The translations under genes and the position numbers were made by a program. A DNA stretch of 64,000 bases from Asaia bogorensis_B. Its GTDB lineage: Bacteria; Pseudomonadota; Alphaproteobacteria; Acetobacterales; Acetobacteraceae. Position 1 is the stretch's first letter. Every line of letters begins with the position of its first letter. Below are positions 1-8,554 of this stretch, piece by piece. Below the pieces are notes generated by a model. The model made no database searches. It was not told the DNA's origin and saw only the letters and a list, made by a program, of their open reading frames with translations. The DNA lies in NCBI RefSeq assembly GCF_900465315.1, contig NZ_UBIX01000013.1; one strand, written 5' to 3'.

Positions 1-138
1 GCGACTTATTTCTATTCGCCGCAGCTTATGCCTAAAGAAAAGGATGCTGACTCCGTGAAGCATGGAAAGGCTATCGAAGGCGGTCTGGAAAGCGTCACAG
101 GTGTGGTCGATAAAAAAGGTTCCTTTGCAAGAAACTAA
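1..138 (+). CDS. C-terminal end of an unknown protein (5' partial)
   Basis: The frame is open from the first base and ends at TAA 136-138, giving the last 45 residues of a protein whose start lies outside the window. The tail is hydrophilic and lysine-rich (it contains SVKHGKAIEGG and ends GSFARN). I do not recognise the family. The next gene starts 83 bases downstream on the same strand, so the two could be cotranscribed. That this is a real gene end is inferred only from the open frame and a plausible downstream spacing. Confidence 0.4.
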   Translation, partial: ATYFYSPQLMPKEKDADSVKHGKAIEGGLESVTGVVDKKGSFARN

Positions 139-221
139 CAGCCGTCATGGGTTAACTACTTAGATCATGTTGCGGTCCCAGGTTTAGATGAACGCAATTT
201 TAAATTTTATCGGGGGAGATA

Positions 222-827
222 GTGCGAATTTTTCTGCAGGTTCTCGCATCATTTCTCTTTGTGGTGGCGCCGGTTGAGTCGATCGCTGCTTCCGCGTGGA
301 ATCCGATCGACGCTGTGCTGGAATCTCCTACGATTGATGGCGTTGCGATAGCTGCCCGCGAGGCATCGAAGCGGCGATGTGAGTCCGAGGATTGCCGGGC
401 TCTCATCCTGCTTGATTATCTTACACGTGAGGTCGGTCTTTATGGGGCAGGTACGGCCAATGGGCTCAACAGCTTGTACACGGGAAATCTGCCGATCGTC
501 GCGGGCAGGAGGCTGGATGCTCATTTGCTTAATCACCCGAAGCTTTATCCCGGGTTATGCGCGTTTGGCGTCAAATTGTTCTCGCAGCTTCATAAGGCGC
601 AGACGCCTATCACGCCGGGACCCTTTGTTGAGATGTTCCTCGCAGCTACGGATATGGATACGAGAAACGGGGGAATTTGCACCCGGTCTCTATCAGAGGC
701 GCTACGCGATACGCCTCCAGGGCGGTTAATCCGTGAAAACGCTTATCAAGGCTGTCAGGGTGGCTCCGAAAACCACAAGCGTCCGATAAACGTGTGCAAT
801 GCAATCAGGGGGGAGTCGCCCCGATGA
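222..827 (+). CDS. secreted cysteine-containing hypothetical protein
   Basis: A 201-residue protein. The start is GTG 222, placed 3 bases after a GGGGGAG run at 212-218; no better start lies nearby. The N-terminus (MRIFLQVLASFLFVVAP, then AASA) is a clear signal peptide, so the protein is probably periplasmic or secreted. The mature part holds six cysteines (RRC, EDC, GLC, GIC, GCQ, VCN), which would allow three disulfides. I recognise no catalytic motif and assign no function. It is followed by about 190 bases without a gene and then by the convergent fumarase gene. Confidence 0.6.
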   Translation: MRIFLQVLASFLFVVAPVESIAASAWNPIDAVLESPTIDGVAIAAREASKRRCESEDCRALILLDYLTREVGLYGAGTANGLNSLYTGNLPIVAGRRLDAHLLNHPKLYPGLCAFGVKLFSQLHKAQTPITPGPFVEMFLAATDMDTRNGGICTRSLSEALRDTPPGRLIRENAYQGCQGGSENHKRPINVCNAIRGESPR

Positions 828-963
828 ATGCCAACTGCACAGGGCACGTCGGTCACACGCGTCAGAGGAAACGGATCGGCAGTCGTTAAGGCGTCAGGGC
901 AGATGCAGGTGATTCGTTTTGTAGTACCCGTTAGCGTCAGCGGAAGGACGGATAAAACGGGAT

Positions 964-1009
964 GAAAGGGGCTTCTGCCCCTTTCCGGGGAGCGGGGCAG
1001 AGCCCCGCT
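964..1009 (-). terminator. tandem GC hairpins after fumC
   Basis: Two perfect hairpins lie just past the fumarase stop codon when read on the minus strand. The first is AGCGGGGC/GCCCCGCT with a 3-base loop (991-1009). The second is AAAGGGGC/GCCCCTTT with a 4-base loop (965-984, plus one flanking pair). The second is followed after a few bases by CCCGTTTTAT, a weak T-run. The position and stem strength support termination of the maeA-fumC transcript. Confidence 0.55.
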
Positions 1010-1014
1010 TTCCC

Positions 1015-2418
1015 TTACTTCCCCTTCAAATTCGGTGCCAGCATGGTGCGCGGGTCGACCAGTCGGTCGAAATCGGCCTCGCTGACGGCATTCAGGGCCA
1101 GGGCGGCCTCTTTCAGCGTGCAGTCATGATCCATGGCGTAATGCGCGACCTTTGAGGCCGTGTCGTAGCCGATGGTGGGGGCAAGGGCCGTCACTAGCAT
1201 GACGGACTCTGCCACATAGCGCTCGATGCGGGCGAGGTTCGGCTTGGTGCCTTCAATCAGGAAGGTGCGGAAATTCTCGCTGCCGTCATGCAGCAGGGTA
1301 ATGCTCTGCATGATGTTCTGAATGATGAGCGGCTTATAGACGTTCATTTCCAGCAGGCCGCCGGCGCCGCCGAACCCAACCGCCACGTCATTGGCCATTA
1401 CCTGCACGGCCAGCATGGCCAGCGCCTCGGCCTGGGTCGGGTTGACCTTGCCGGGCATGATGGACGAGCCTGGCTCGTTCTCGGGCAGATGCAGCTCGGC
1501 AAAACCGGCACGCGGGCCGCAGGAGAGCAGGCGGATATCGTTCGCGATTTTATAAAGCGCGCCTGCCGTGGTGCGCAGCGCACCAGAGAAATGCACGAGC
1601 GCATCATGCGCGCCTTGCCGGGCGAACTTGTTTTCGCCGCTGATGAAGGCGGCGTCGCTCAGGCGGGCGATTTCGGCGCAGGCGCGACCGGCAAAGGGGG
1701 CATCGGTGTTGATGCCGGTGCCAAGTGCTGTGCCGCCAAGGGCGAGGGGGTAGAGACCCTTCTCGGCTTCCTGAATGCGGGCGATGTTCTCGCGCAGCAT
1801 TCCGGCATAGCCGTGGAATTCCTGACCCAGCGTGACCGGCACGGCATCCTGCATATGGGTGCGGCCAATCTTGACGATGTCCTTCCATTCCTCGGCCTTG
1901 GCCTCGATGGATTCCGCCAGACGGGTCAGGGCCGGGATCAGCCTGCGACGGCTGCCCAGTACGACGGCCACATGCATGGCGGTGGGGAAGTTGTCGTTGG
2001 ACGATTGCGACATGTTGACGTGGTCATTGGGATGAACCGGGCGCTTGCTGCCCAAAGCCTCGCCAGAAAGCTGGCAGGCGCGGTTCGAGATGACCTCGTT
2101 GATGTTCATGTTGAACTGGGTGCCAGAGCCGGTCATCCAGACATGAAGCGGGAACATGTCGGCGTGCTGACCGGCCAGGATTTCATCGCACACCGTGGTG
2201 ATCAGCTTGTACTGCGTCTCGCCCAGACGGCCGCTCTGGTGGTTGGCGCTCGCGCAGGCCCGCTTGACGATGGCATAGGCCTCGATCATCTCGCGCGGCA
2301 TAAGCTCACGGCCGATGCTGAAATAATGAAGCGAGCGCTGCGTTTGCGCGCCCCAGAGCTTGTCGGCCTGGATTTCGATTTCGCCGAGGCCGTCGCTTTC
2401 GATGCGTGTATCGGTCAT
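1015..2418 (-). CDS. fumC: class II fumarate hydratase
   Basis: A 467-residue iron-independent fumarase that interconverts fumarate and malate in the TCA cycle. The fumarase/aspartase signature GSSIMPGKVNP is present, as are upstream lyase-1 family blocks (SSNDNFPTAMH, and GRTHMQDAVPVTLGQEF with the catalytic His region). Length matches the family. The frame is open further upstream, but homology begins at MTDTRIES, so ATG 2418 is chosen. This start lies one base after the maeA stop, so the two genes are almost certainly cotranscribed and probably translationally coupled. Malate is the shared metabolite. Confidence 0.95.
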   Translation of the reverse strand: MTDTRIESDGLGEIEIQADKLWGAQTQRSLHYFSIGRELMPREMIEAYAIVKRACASANHQSGRLGETQYKLITTVCDEILAGQHADMFPLHVWMTGSGTQFNMNINEVISNRACQLSGEALGSKRPVHPNDHVNMSQSSNDNFPTAMHVAVVLGSRRRLIPALTRLAESIEAKAEEWKDIVKIGRTHMQDAVPVTLGQEFHGYAGMLRENIARIQEAEKGLYPLALGGTALGTGINTDAPFAGRACAEIARLSDAAFISGENKFARQGAHDALVHFSGALRTTAGALYKIANDIRLLSCGPRAGFAELHLPENEPGSSIMPGKVNPTQAEALAMLAVQVMANDVAVGFGGAGGLLEMNVYKPLIIQNIMQSITLLHDGSENFRTFLIEGTKPNLARIERYVAESVMLVTALAPTIGYDTASKVAHYAMDHDCTLKEAALALNAVSEADFDRLVDPRTMLAPNLKGK

Positions 2419-2419
2419 G

Positions 2420-4072
2420 TCAGATCTTCTCATAAGCACAATATTCGGGCGTCCAGACCAGAGACTGGATGCGTTCAAGCAATTCGTCATCGCTGAAAGA
2501 GGGGCAAACGCCATCTTCACGCGCCTGACGGGCGGCGGCTTCGGCCACGGCCAGAGCCACCTTGCGCAGCTGCGTGACGGGCGGCAGCAGATTGCCATCG
2601 GGGTTGCTGCGCAGCGGCGAAAGCGAGGCAAGCCCGCGGGCTGCGGCCATGAACATGGAATCCGTCACGCGGGTCGCGCCGGTAGCCAGCAGGCAGAGAC
2701 CGAGACCGGGGAAGATATAGGCGTTGTTGGTCTGGTCCACGCGATGGGTGCGGCCATGCAGGTCGAGCGGCGGGAAGGGGCTGCCCGTGCTCACCAGTGC
2801 GCGCTCATCCGACCAGGCCATGATGTCCTCAGGGGTCGCTTCGGAATGGGAGGTCGGGTTGGAGAGGGGGAAGATGATCGGGCGTTTGCAGGTCTTGCTC
2901 ATCTCGCGCACGATGGTTTCGGTAAACAGCCCCTTCACGCCGGACACGCCAATCAGGATGCTGGCCTTGCACTCGCGCATGACGCTTTCGAAATCGGTAG
3001 GGCGGTCTTTCCAGTCCTTGCGGGCAAAAAGCGCCTGACCATCGGTCAGCCCGTCGCGCCCGTCCAGTAACAGCCCGTCCTGATCGAGCATGTAGAAGCG
3101 GGCCAGCGCGTCTTCCTCGCTCGCGCCCTCATCGAGCATGACCTGAAGCAGCAGCTTGGCAATGCCCACACCTGCAGAGCCCGCGCCCAGCATGACGATG
3201 GTCTCATCCTTGAGCTTGCCGTCATGGGCCGCATTGGCGCTCAGAATGGCAGCAGTGGTGACGGCCGCCGTGCCCTGGATGTCGTCGTTGAAGGTGCAAA
3301 GCCGGTCGCGATAGCGCTCAAGAATGGGGGCCGCATTGGCGCCGCTGAAATCTTCCCAGTGAAGGGCCACATGAGGCCAGCGTGTCTGTACAGCGGTCAC
3401 GAAACGCTCGACGAAGGCGTCATATTCTGCGCCGCGTACGCGCTCGTGACGCCAGCCGATATAGGCCGGGTTTTGCAGCAAATCCTGATTATTGGTGCCG
3501 GTATCGAGCACGATCGGGAGGGTCTGGTCAGGCGAGATACCCGCGCAAGTGGTGTAAAGCGACAGCTTGCCAATGGGGATGCCCATGCCGCCTGCGCCCT
3601 GATCGCCAAGACCAAGGATACGCTCGCCGTCTGTGACGACAATCACACGCACATCGTCATAGGCCGGGTTGTCGAGGATATCTTCCATCGACTCGCGCTC
3701 AGGGTAGCTCAGAAACAGGCCACGCGGACGACGCCAGATCTCGGAGAAACGCTGGCAGGCTTCACCCACGGTGGGGGTATAGACCAGCGGCAGCATGGCG
3801 TCGATCTTGCGGGTCAGCAGCGCGTAGAACAGCGTTTCGTTCGTATCCTGCAATTCGCGCAGGTGGACATGGCGTGCAAAAGGCGAGGGCAGGGCATCGA
3901 GGAATTTCAGCGCTGCCTCAACCTGCTGGTCCAGCGTCTGGACGGCTTTGGGCAGGAGGCCATGCAGCTCGAAAGCATCGCGCTCCTCGCTGGAAAAGGC
4001 GAGGCCCTTATTGAGGAAGGGATGGTTGAGCAGATCCTGCCCCGAGAGCGCAACAGACAGCGTTCTGGTCAT
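2420..4072 (-). CDS. maeA: NAD-linked malic enzyme (MaeA/SfcA type)
   Basis: Oxidatively decarboxylates malate to pyruvate. The 550-residue protein matches E. coli MaeA along its length, with YTPTVGEACQRFSEI, the nucleotide/metal segment VVTDGERILGLGDQGAGGMG, NDDIQGTAAV, the Rossmann motif GAGSAGVGIAKLL, and FPLSNPTSHSEATPEDI. Length is that of the short bacterial NAD-type enzymes, without the phosphotransacetylase domain of MaeB. ATG 4072 is preferred because GGAG stands 8 bases upstream; an in-frame ATG at 4150 would add 26 unconserved residues. It is the first gene of the maeA-fumC operon. NAD versus NADP preference is inferred from the subfamily. Confidence 0.93.
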   Translation of the reverse strand: MTRTLSVALSGQDLLNHPFLNKGLAFSSEERDAFELHGLLPKAVQTLDQQVEAALKFLDALPSPFARHVHLRELQDTNETLFYALLTRKIDAMLPLVYTPTVGEACQRFSEIWRRPRGLFLSYPERESMEDILDNPAYDDVRVIVVTDGERILGLGDQGAGGMGIPIGKLSLYTTCAGISPDQTLPIVLDTGTNNQDLLQNPAYIGWRHERVRGAEYDAFVERFVTAVQTRWPHVALHWEDFSGANAAPILERYRDRLCTFNDDIQGTAAVTTAAILSANAAHDGKLKDETIVMLGAGSAGVGIAKLLLQVMLDEGASEEDALARFYMLDQDGLLLDGRDGLTDGQALFARKDWKDRPTDFESVMRECKASILIGVSGVKGLFTETIVREMSKTCKRPIIFPLSNPTSHSEATPEDIMAWSDERALVSTGSPFPPLDLHGRTHRVDQTNNAYIFPGLGLCLLATGATRVTDSMFMAAARGLASLSPLRSNPDGNLLPPVTQLRKVALAVAEAAARQAREDGVCPSFSDDELLERIQSLVWTPEYCAYEKI

Positions 4073-4278
4073 GGGCTTGTCTCCGGAAAAAATGGTCGGG
4101 GCGGTTTCGCCAGAAATCGCGGGCGGGAAGAAGAACATATGCTGAGTCATGTGGCGAGCCCTGATAGAGCTAACGTGATCGCCGCGTTATTATCCCGGCA
4201 TTATTTTCGTGCCCCGCCTTCTGTGTTGTCGGCCCAATGGGGTGGCTGTCGCGCCGGGGCGGAATTACCGCTGCGTGA

Positions 4279-5385
4279 TTACCGGCGCGAAGGTATGTCC
4301 GACCACAGGTCGATGTTCATGCCCGGTGGGCGCGTTGCGGTGTAAACCCCTCTCGCGACGGCGCGGGCCAGCACATCGGCGGCAATACTGCCCAAACGGG
4401 CCACCATCAGAGCGCGTCCTTCGTCTTTTATTGTGCGGCGCTGCGTTGAGAGCGCAAAGATCGTATCACCATCGAAAGGCGAGTGGACGGGGTGAATGGC
4501 CCGGGCGAGCCCATCCTGTGCCATCATGGCAATGCGCTTGAGGTCGTCCTGGTCGAGGGTCGCATCCGTGGCGATGCAGGCCAGGGTCGTGTTGGCACGT
4601 GGGGCGGGGTCGAGTTTCGTGCCGGTCCAGTCATCGGGGGCGACCGTAGCGGTGGAGACTCCAAGGCCGCCAAACTCCTGCCCCTGCTCGAAAGGGGCGG
4701 CCCAGAACTGACGCTGATTCGGTGGCGTCACGGCCCCAAGGCTGTTGACGGCGACAAGGGCCGCAACTGTGATTCCATCGGCCGTGACCCAGGAGGCTGA
4801 ACCGATACCACCCTTGAGCCGGCCCGATGTCGCGCCGTATCCCGCGCCAATTGTGCCAAGTTCGAGGTTGCGCTGCGCATCGCGCACGGCTTGCATACCG
4901 AGGGCTCGATAGGGTGGGGTTTCGCCCCAGTTCTTGTCTCCACCATTATCGAGGTCATACAGGATGGCGGCTGGAACGATAGGTGAGACGGGCACACCCG
5001 CAACACGGCGCATGGCAAAGCCACGCCCTTGCGCGCCAAGCCATGCGGCCACTCCATCGGCAGCGGCCAAGCCGTAAACCGACCCGCCCGAGAGGGCGAG
5101 GGCATCGATGCGATGGACGAGATTCCAGCCATTCAGCGCGTCGGTTTCACGTGTGCCGGGACCGCCGCCGCGTACATCGACAGCACAGGGTACGGGCTGG
5201 TCCGGCAGAATGACGGTCACACCAGTGCGGCGCGCGCTGTCCTGCGCCTGCCCGATCTTGAGGCCCGCAACGTCGGCGAGTGTGTTGGATTGCCCCACAT
5301 GGCCGTGTGACGCAGCACGGGTCTTGGGTGTGCTCGCGAGCGCTGTCGCTGCCAGGCTGGCGAGGCAGAAAGCACGGCGTTTCAT
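4279..5385 (-). CDS. P1 family (S58) peptidase, NylC/DmpA type
   Basis: A 368-residue member of the N-terminal-nucleophile hydrolase family that includes the beta-aminopeptidases BapA and DmpA and the 6-aminohexanoate oligomer hydrolase NylC. Family blocks are VRGGGPGTRETD, ALSGGSVYGLAAADGV, GATSGRLKGGIGSAS and NTTLACIATDA. By analogy with NylC, self-cleavage would occur between Asn265 and Thr266, freeing Thr as nucleophile. The N-terminus MKRRAFCLASLAATALA carries twin arginines and a hydrophobic stretch, suggesting export. ATG 5385 has AGGA 8 bases upstream. Substrate is unknown: a short peptide, beta-peptide or amide. It stands alone, with a terminator on its upstream side belonging to the neighbouring decarboxylase. 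Confidence 0.88.
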   Translation of the reverse strand: MKRRAFCLASLAATALASTPKTRAASHGHVGQSNTLADVAGLKIGQAQDSARRTGVTVILPDQPVPCAVDVRGGGPGTRETDALNGWNLVHRIDALALSGGSVYGLAAADGVAAWLGAQGRGFAMRRVAGVPVSPIVPAAILYDLDNGGDKNWGETPPYRALGMQAVRDAQRNLELGTIGAGYGATSGRLKGGIGSASWVTADGITVAALVAVNSLGAVTPPNQRQFWAAPFEQGQEFGGLGVSTATVAPDDWTGTKLDPAPRANTTLACIATDATLDQDDLKRIAMMAQDGLARAIHPVHSPFDGDTIFALSTQRRTIKDEGRALMVARLGSIAADVLARAVARGVYTATRPPGMNIDLWSDIPSRR

Positions 5386-5540
5386 GGCGGGAGTCCTTTG
5401 GGCATATGCTGGTTCGGGCGGGCCAAACTAGAGCGATTATGCGCAAGGGAGCAATGAAAGACCTATGTTGGCCCGGAGTAAGCCAGTCAGCGCCACAAGG
5501 CAGTGCGGCTTCCGGATGAGAATGATCCAGCCCCAAAGAA

Positions 5541-5581
5541 AAAAGCGCCTTCGGTCCCGTTCGGGATCAAGAGGCGCTTTC
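5541..5581 (-). terminator. Rho-independent terminator of the decarboxylase gene
   Basis: A 9-bp perfect stem AAAGCGCCT/AGGCGCTTT (5542-5550 with 5572-5580) encloses a loop that itself folds (GGTCCC/GGGATC). Read on the minus strand it runs into TTTTTTCTTTGGGG. It lies about 100 bases beyond the decarboxylase stop and before the P1 peptidase start, separating the two transcripts. Confidence 0.8.
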
Positions 5582-5677
5582 TCCGTTTCGCAACAGATCG
5601 GGTCCTGAAGGCTTCAGGCGGGAAGCTGGTAGTGGTCAGCGTTCATGACCGCCGCCAGCCGAGGCCTGATTTAGCGC

Positions 5678-6811
5678 TCAGATGTAATGCTCGCTCAGCG
5701 GGGCAAAGCCGTTGAAACCGGTTGAGCAGTAGGTGGTGACATAAGCGCCGGTGGTCAGCAGCTCGATACGGTCCCCCGAGTTCAGGGCGTGTGGCAGCTG
5801 GACGCGGTTCTTTTCATACATGATATCGACGCCATCGCAGCTCGGGCCGGCAACGACCGTCTCACCCGTGGGCAGACCGTCATGCGGGGTACGGAAACGA
5901 TAGCGAATGGCCTCGCCTTCGGTCTCGGCCAGACCGCCGAAACGACCGATATCGAGATAGACCCAGCGCGGATCGCTTTCCTTGCCACCGCGGCGGCTGA
6001 CAAGCACGACCTCGGTCGAGACAACCCCGGCTTCAGCCACCATGAAGCGGCCCGGCTCGATCAGCATCTGCGGCAGGGCGTTGCCGAAATGCTTGGTCAT
6101 GGCGCGACCAATGGCCAGGCCGAACTGTTCGATCTCGGGAATATCGTCGCGGTAACGCACGGGGAAGCCGCCACCGAGATTGACCATCTTGAGGTCGATG
6201 CCAGCCGCCGAGAGATCGGTGAAAAGCATGGCAACCTTGGCAATAGCCGCCTCATAGGCAGCCGTGCTGGTCTGCTGGCTGCCCACGTGGAAGGACAGGC
6301 CATAGGGCTCGAGGCCAAGCTCGACCGACTTCAGCAGCAGATCCCTGGCGTGGTTGACCGTGGTGCCGAACTTGCGCGACAGCGGCCAGTCAGCGCCTTC
6401 ATTCTCGACGGCAAGGCGGCAGAAAACGCGCGAACCGGGGGCGTGTTCAGCCAGTTTCGCCAGCTCTTCCTCGCTGTCGAAAACGAACAGGTCGACGCCA
6501 AGACCGAACGCCTCGCGAATGGAGGAGACCTTCTTGACGGTGTTGCCGAACGAAATCTGGCTGGGCTTTGCACCAGCGGTAAGGCACTGGTGGATTTCAC
6601 CGATGGAGGCCGCATCGAAAGACGAGCCCAGACGCACGAGGCGCTCAAGGATCGGGGCAGCCGGGTTGGCTTTGACGGCGTAATAAATCTGCGCGAGTGG
6701 CAGGGCATCACGCAGGGCGTGATAGCGTGCCTCGACATGATCGACATCGACCACGAGGCAGGGAGTTGCCGGCTGCTGCTCGGCAAGATAGCGGACGATT
6801 TTCGGAGTCAT
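5678..6811 (-). CDS. ornithine/lysine decarboxylase, group IV (alanine racemase fold)
   Basis: A 377-residue PLP enzyme of the eukaryotic-type ornithine/diaminopimelate decarboxylase family, expected to make putrescine (or cadaverine) for polyamine synthesis. The PLP lysine is Lys47 in YYAVKANP. Other family blocks are FHVGSQ, NLGGGFP, EPGR and the catalytic cysteine Cys325 in GPSCDGVD. Length fits bacterial ODC/LDC and is shorter than diaminopimelate decarboxylase. ATG 6811 follows a strong GGGAGGAG. An upstream 62-codon frame ends 3 bases before this ATG (separate entry). Ornithine versus lysine preference cannot be read safely from sequence. Confidence 0.9.
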   Translation of the reverse strand: MTPKIVRYLAEQQPATPCLVVDVDHVEARYHALRDALPLAQIYYAVKANPAAPILERLVRLGSSFDAASIGEIHQCLTAGAKPSQISFGNTVKKVSSIREAFGLGVDLFVFDSEEELAKLAEHAPGSRVFCRLAVENEGADWPLSRKFGTTVNHARDLLLKSVELGLEPYGLSFHVGSQQTSTAAYEAAIAKVAMLFTDLSAAGIDLKMVNLGGGFPVRYRDDIPEIEQFGLAIGRAMTKHFGNALPQMLIEPGRFMVAEAGVVSTEVVLVSRRGGKESDPRWVYLDIGRFGGLAETEGEAIRYRFRTPHDGLPTGETVVAGPSCDGVDIMYEKNRVQLPHALNSGDRIELLTTGAYVTTYCSTGFNGFAPLSEHYI

Positions 6812-7003
6812 GAGTCACTCCTCCCGAAATCCGCCCGGAACTGCACGGGCGGAATTGTTGCGAAACGGTCGAACGGACCGGCGATCAGGACGAGGCTGAG
6901 TGCTCATGAAAGTGAGCAGGATCAGCCCGATTGCCAGAACGCTTGACGTCGTTGCGTAACCTACAGAGGGCCAGTGGCACGTGCGTTGCTGCGTGCGGCG
7001 CAT
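6812..7003 (-). promoter_or_regulatory. structured leader with a 62-codon upstream ORF before the decarboxylase
   Basis: On the minus strand an ATG at 7003 opens a 62-residue frame that ends at TGA 6817-6815, three bases before the decarboxylase ATG, so the decarboxylase Shine-Dalgarno lies inside the end of this frame. The peptide starts MRRTQQRTCHWPSVGYATT, then has a hydrophobic stretch (VLAIGLILLTF) and an arginine-rich tail. A 7-bp hairpin CCGCCCG/CGGGCGG (6831-6852) stands just upstream of the Shine-Dalgarno, and TGCTCA/TGAGCA pairs further up. Alphaproteobacterial speF genes are known to carry a conserved leader RNA; membership here is inference. The peptide could also be a small membrane protein or chance. 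Confidence 0.4.
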
Positions 7004-7214
7004 ATGGGACCAAAGCCCCCCTGTTGCAACTAAAAAATGGGCCGGACTTGTATTTTTCACATGGGGACCGCAGTTGTCGCGTTTCAACGTCGGTGGGCCT
7101 GCAACGTTTCTCGTGCCGGGGCGTCATTCCGACAGTAAATCTGTGCCGCGCGCCGGGTGACATATGCTGTGTTCATCAGGCCGAACGGGGCTGCTTGGGT
7201 AGAAGGAAGTGTTT

Positions 7215-8402
7215 GTGGACGAGTCACCGACCCAGAAAACTCAGTTGTCGCGAGCTGCTGCAGAATCGGGCGGTGCCCTTGGGGAGGCACGACCGACCGA
7301 GATTGATACGACTGCAACGCGCAACGCGACGCCGGACCAGCGGGAGGGGGACGCCTCAGTAGGGGAAGTCGATATCCCGGAAGAGGCCTTGGGTCGCGAA
7401 GCACCCGGCACGGGGGCACGAAGCCCCATCCATATGCCGCTGGGCGGCTGGAAACTGGTCATGCGCCAGACATTCAGCAATCTGGGATCGAGCCAGACCA
7501 GTCTCTCGGCTGCAGGCTGCGCCTTCTACGCCACGCTCTCGCTCTTTCCGGCCATATCCTCTCTGATTTCGGTGTATGGGCTGATTTTCGATCTGCAGAC
7601 CGTCGAGCCTCAGCTCAATGTCCTGCGCAATCTGTTGCCGCCGACTGCGTTCGAACTGATTGCCTCACAGATCCATACGCTGATCGCCCAGCCTCATGCG
7701 TCACTGACTGTCGGCCTGATTTTCTCCACCGTGATCGCTTTGTGGTCCGCGTCTGCAAGCACGAAATCGGTGCTGTCTGCGCTCAATCTGGCTTATGACG
7801 TGCTGGAAACACGCGGTTTCTTCCGGTTCCAGTTTCTGGCTCTGGGGGTGACTTTCGGCGCGGTCGTGGGCGCTTGCCTTACACTGGCCCTGATGGTGGC
7901 GTTCCCGGCGCTGATCGATTATCTGCCGGACCTGCTCAACAGGTTCGGTCTGCGCAACCTGCCGCCGGAAATCCTGTATCTCACGGATTATCTCATGAGC
8001 TACAGTACGCGCTACATCGTCCATTTCGGTGCGCCGGCTCTCATGCTGCTCTTCGTGTTCATGGCGGTGACGTTGCTGTTCCGCTATGGCCCCTGCCGCG
8101 ACAAACCGGACTGGCGCTGGATCGTGCCGGGCTCGCTGGTCGCAACGCTCCTCTGGGTTCTGACCTCGCTTGCCTTCTCCTATTATGTGAGTCATTTCGC
8201 GAGCTACGGCTCGACCTATGGTCCCCTTGGTGCCGTTGCTGCCATCATGATGTGGTTCTTCGTTGGCACTTACGTCGTGCTGTTCGGCGCGGAGCTGAAT
8301 GCCGGGCTTGAGGACCGGATGCGAGGGTTTAATCCCAAGATGCCCGGTATGACCCGCGTGCAGGAGGAAGCGGAGCCTGCGTCGGTACGAAGCGGGGATT
8401 GA
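7215..8402 (+). CDS. YihY/BrkB family membrane protein
   Basis: A 395-residue inner-membrane protein of the YihY/virulence factor BrkB family (once called RNase BN, now regarded as membrane proteins of unsettled role). After a 75-residue polar N-terminus come the family features: SQTSLSAAGCAFYATLSLFPA, then several hydrophobic helices up to about residue 370, with the closing block YGPLGAVAAIMMWFFVGTYVVLFGAELNA. GTG 7215 has AAGGA 7 bases upstream; the in-frame GTG at 7209 would sit on top of that site. The long polar N-terminal extension has no recognisable domain. It is transcribed alone and ends in a strong terminator. Confidence 0.88.
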   Translation: MDESPTQKTQLSRAAAESGGALGEARPTEIDTTATRNATPDQREGDASVGEVDIPEEALGREAPGTGARSPIHMPLGGWKLVMRQTFSNLGSSQTSLSAAGCAFYATLSLFPAISSLISVYGLIFDLQTVEPQLNVLRNLLPPTAFELIASQIHTLIAQPHASLTVGLIFSTVIALWSASASTKSVLSALNLAYDVLETRGFFRFQFLALGVTFGAVVGACLTLALMVAFPALIDYLPDLLNRFGLRNLPPEILYLTDYLMSYSTRYIVHFGAPALMLLFVFMAVTLLFRYGPCRDKPDWRWIVPGSLVATLLWVLTSLAFSYYVSHFASYGSTYGPLGAVAAIMMWFFVGTYVVLFGAELNAGLEDRMRGFNPKMPGMTRVQEEAEPASVRSGD

Positions 8403-8440
8403 AAAGCGGGTATAGGCCCGCAAGGGCCTGAAAACAGGAA

Positions 8441-8468
8441 AGGCGCCGGTACAATCCGGCGCCTTTTT
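8441..8468 (+). terminator. Rho-independent terminator after the yihY-like gene
   Basis: A perfect 10-bp stem AAGGCGCCGG/CCGGCGCCTT with a 6-base loop is followed by TTTTT. It lies 39 bases after the stop codon. The mirror A-run lets it also act on the convergent rlpA-like transcript. Confidence 0.9.
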
Positions 8469-8554
8469 CTATTGATATCGTAAGTGATATCGTAAGCTGC
8501 AGAATTTCTGCTCAGGGGCATATCAGGCAGATAAGTGGTCCCGAGGCCTCTTAC

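Noticed and set aside
1288..2496. Plus-strand open frame of 402 codons
   Set aside because: It is exactly antisense to fumC, whose family motifs are unambiguous; high GC creates long antisense frames.
3224..4345. Plus-strand open frame of 373 codons
   Set aside because: Antisense to the malic enzyme and without recognisable motifs.
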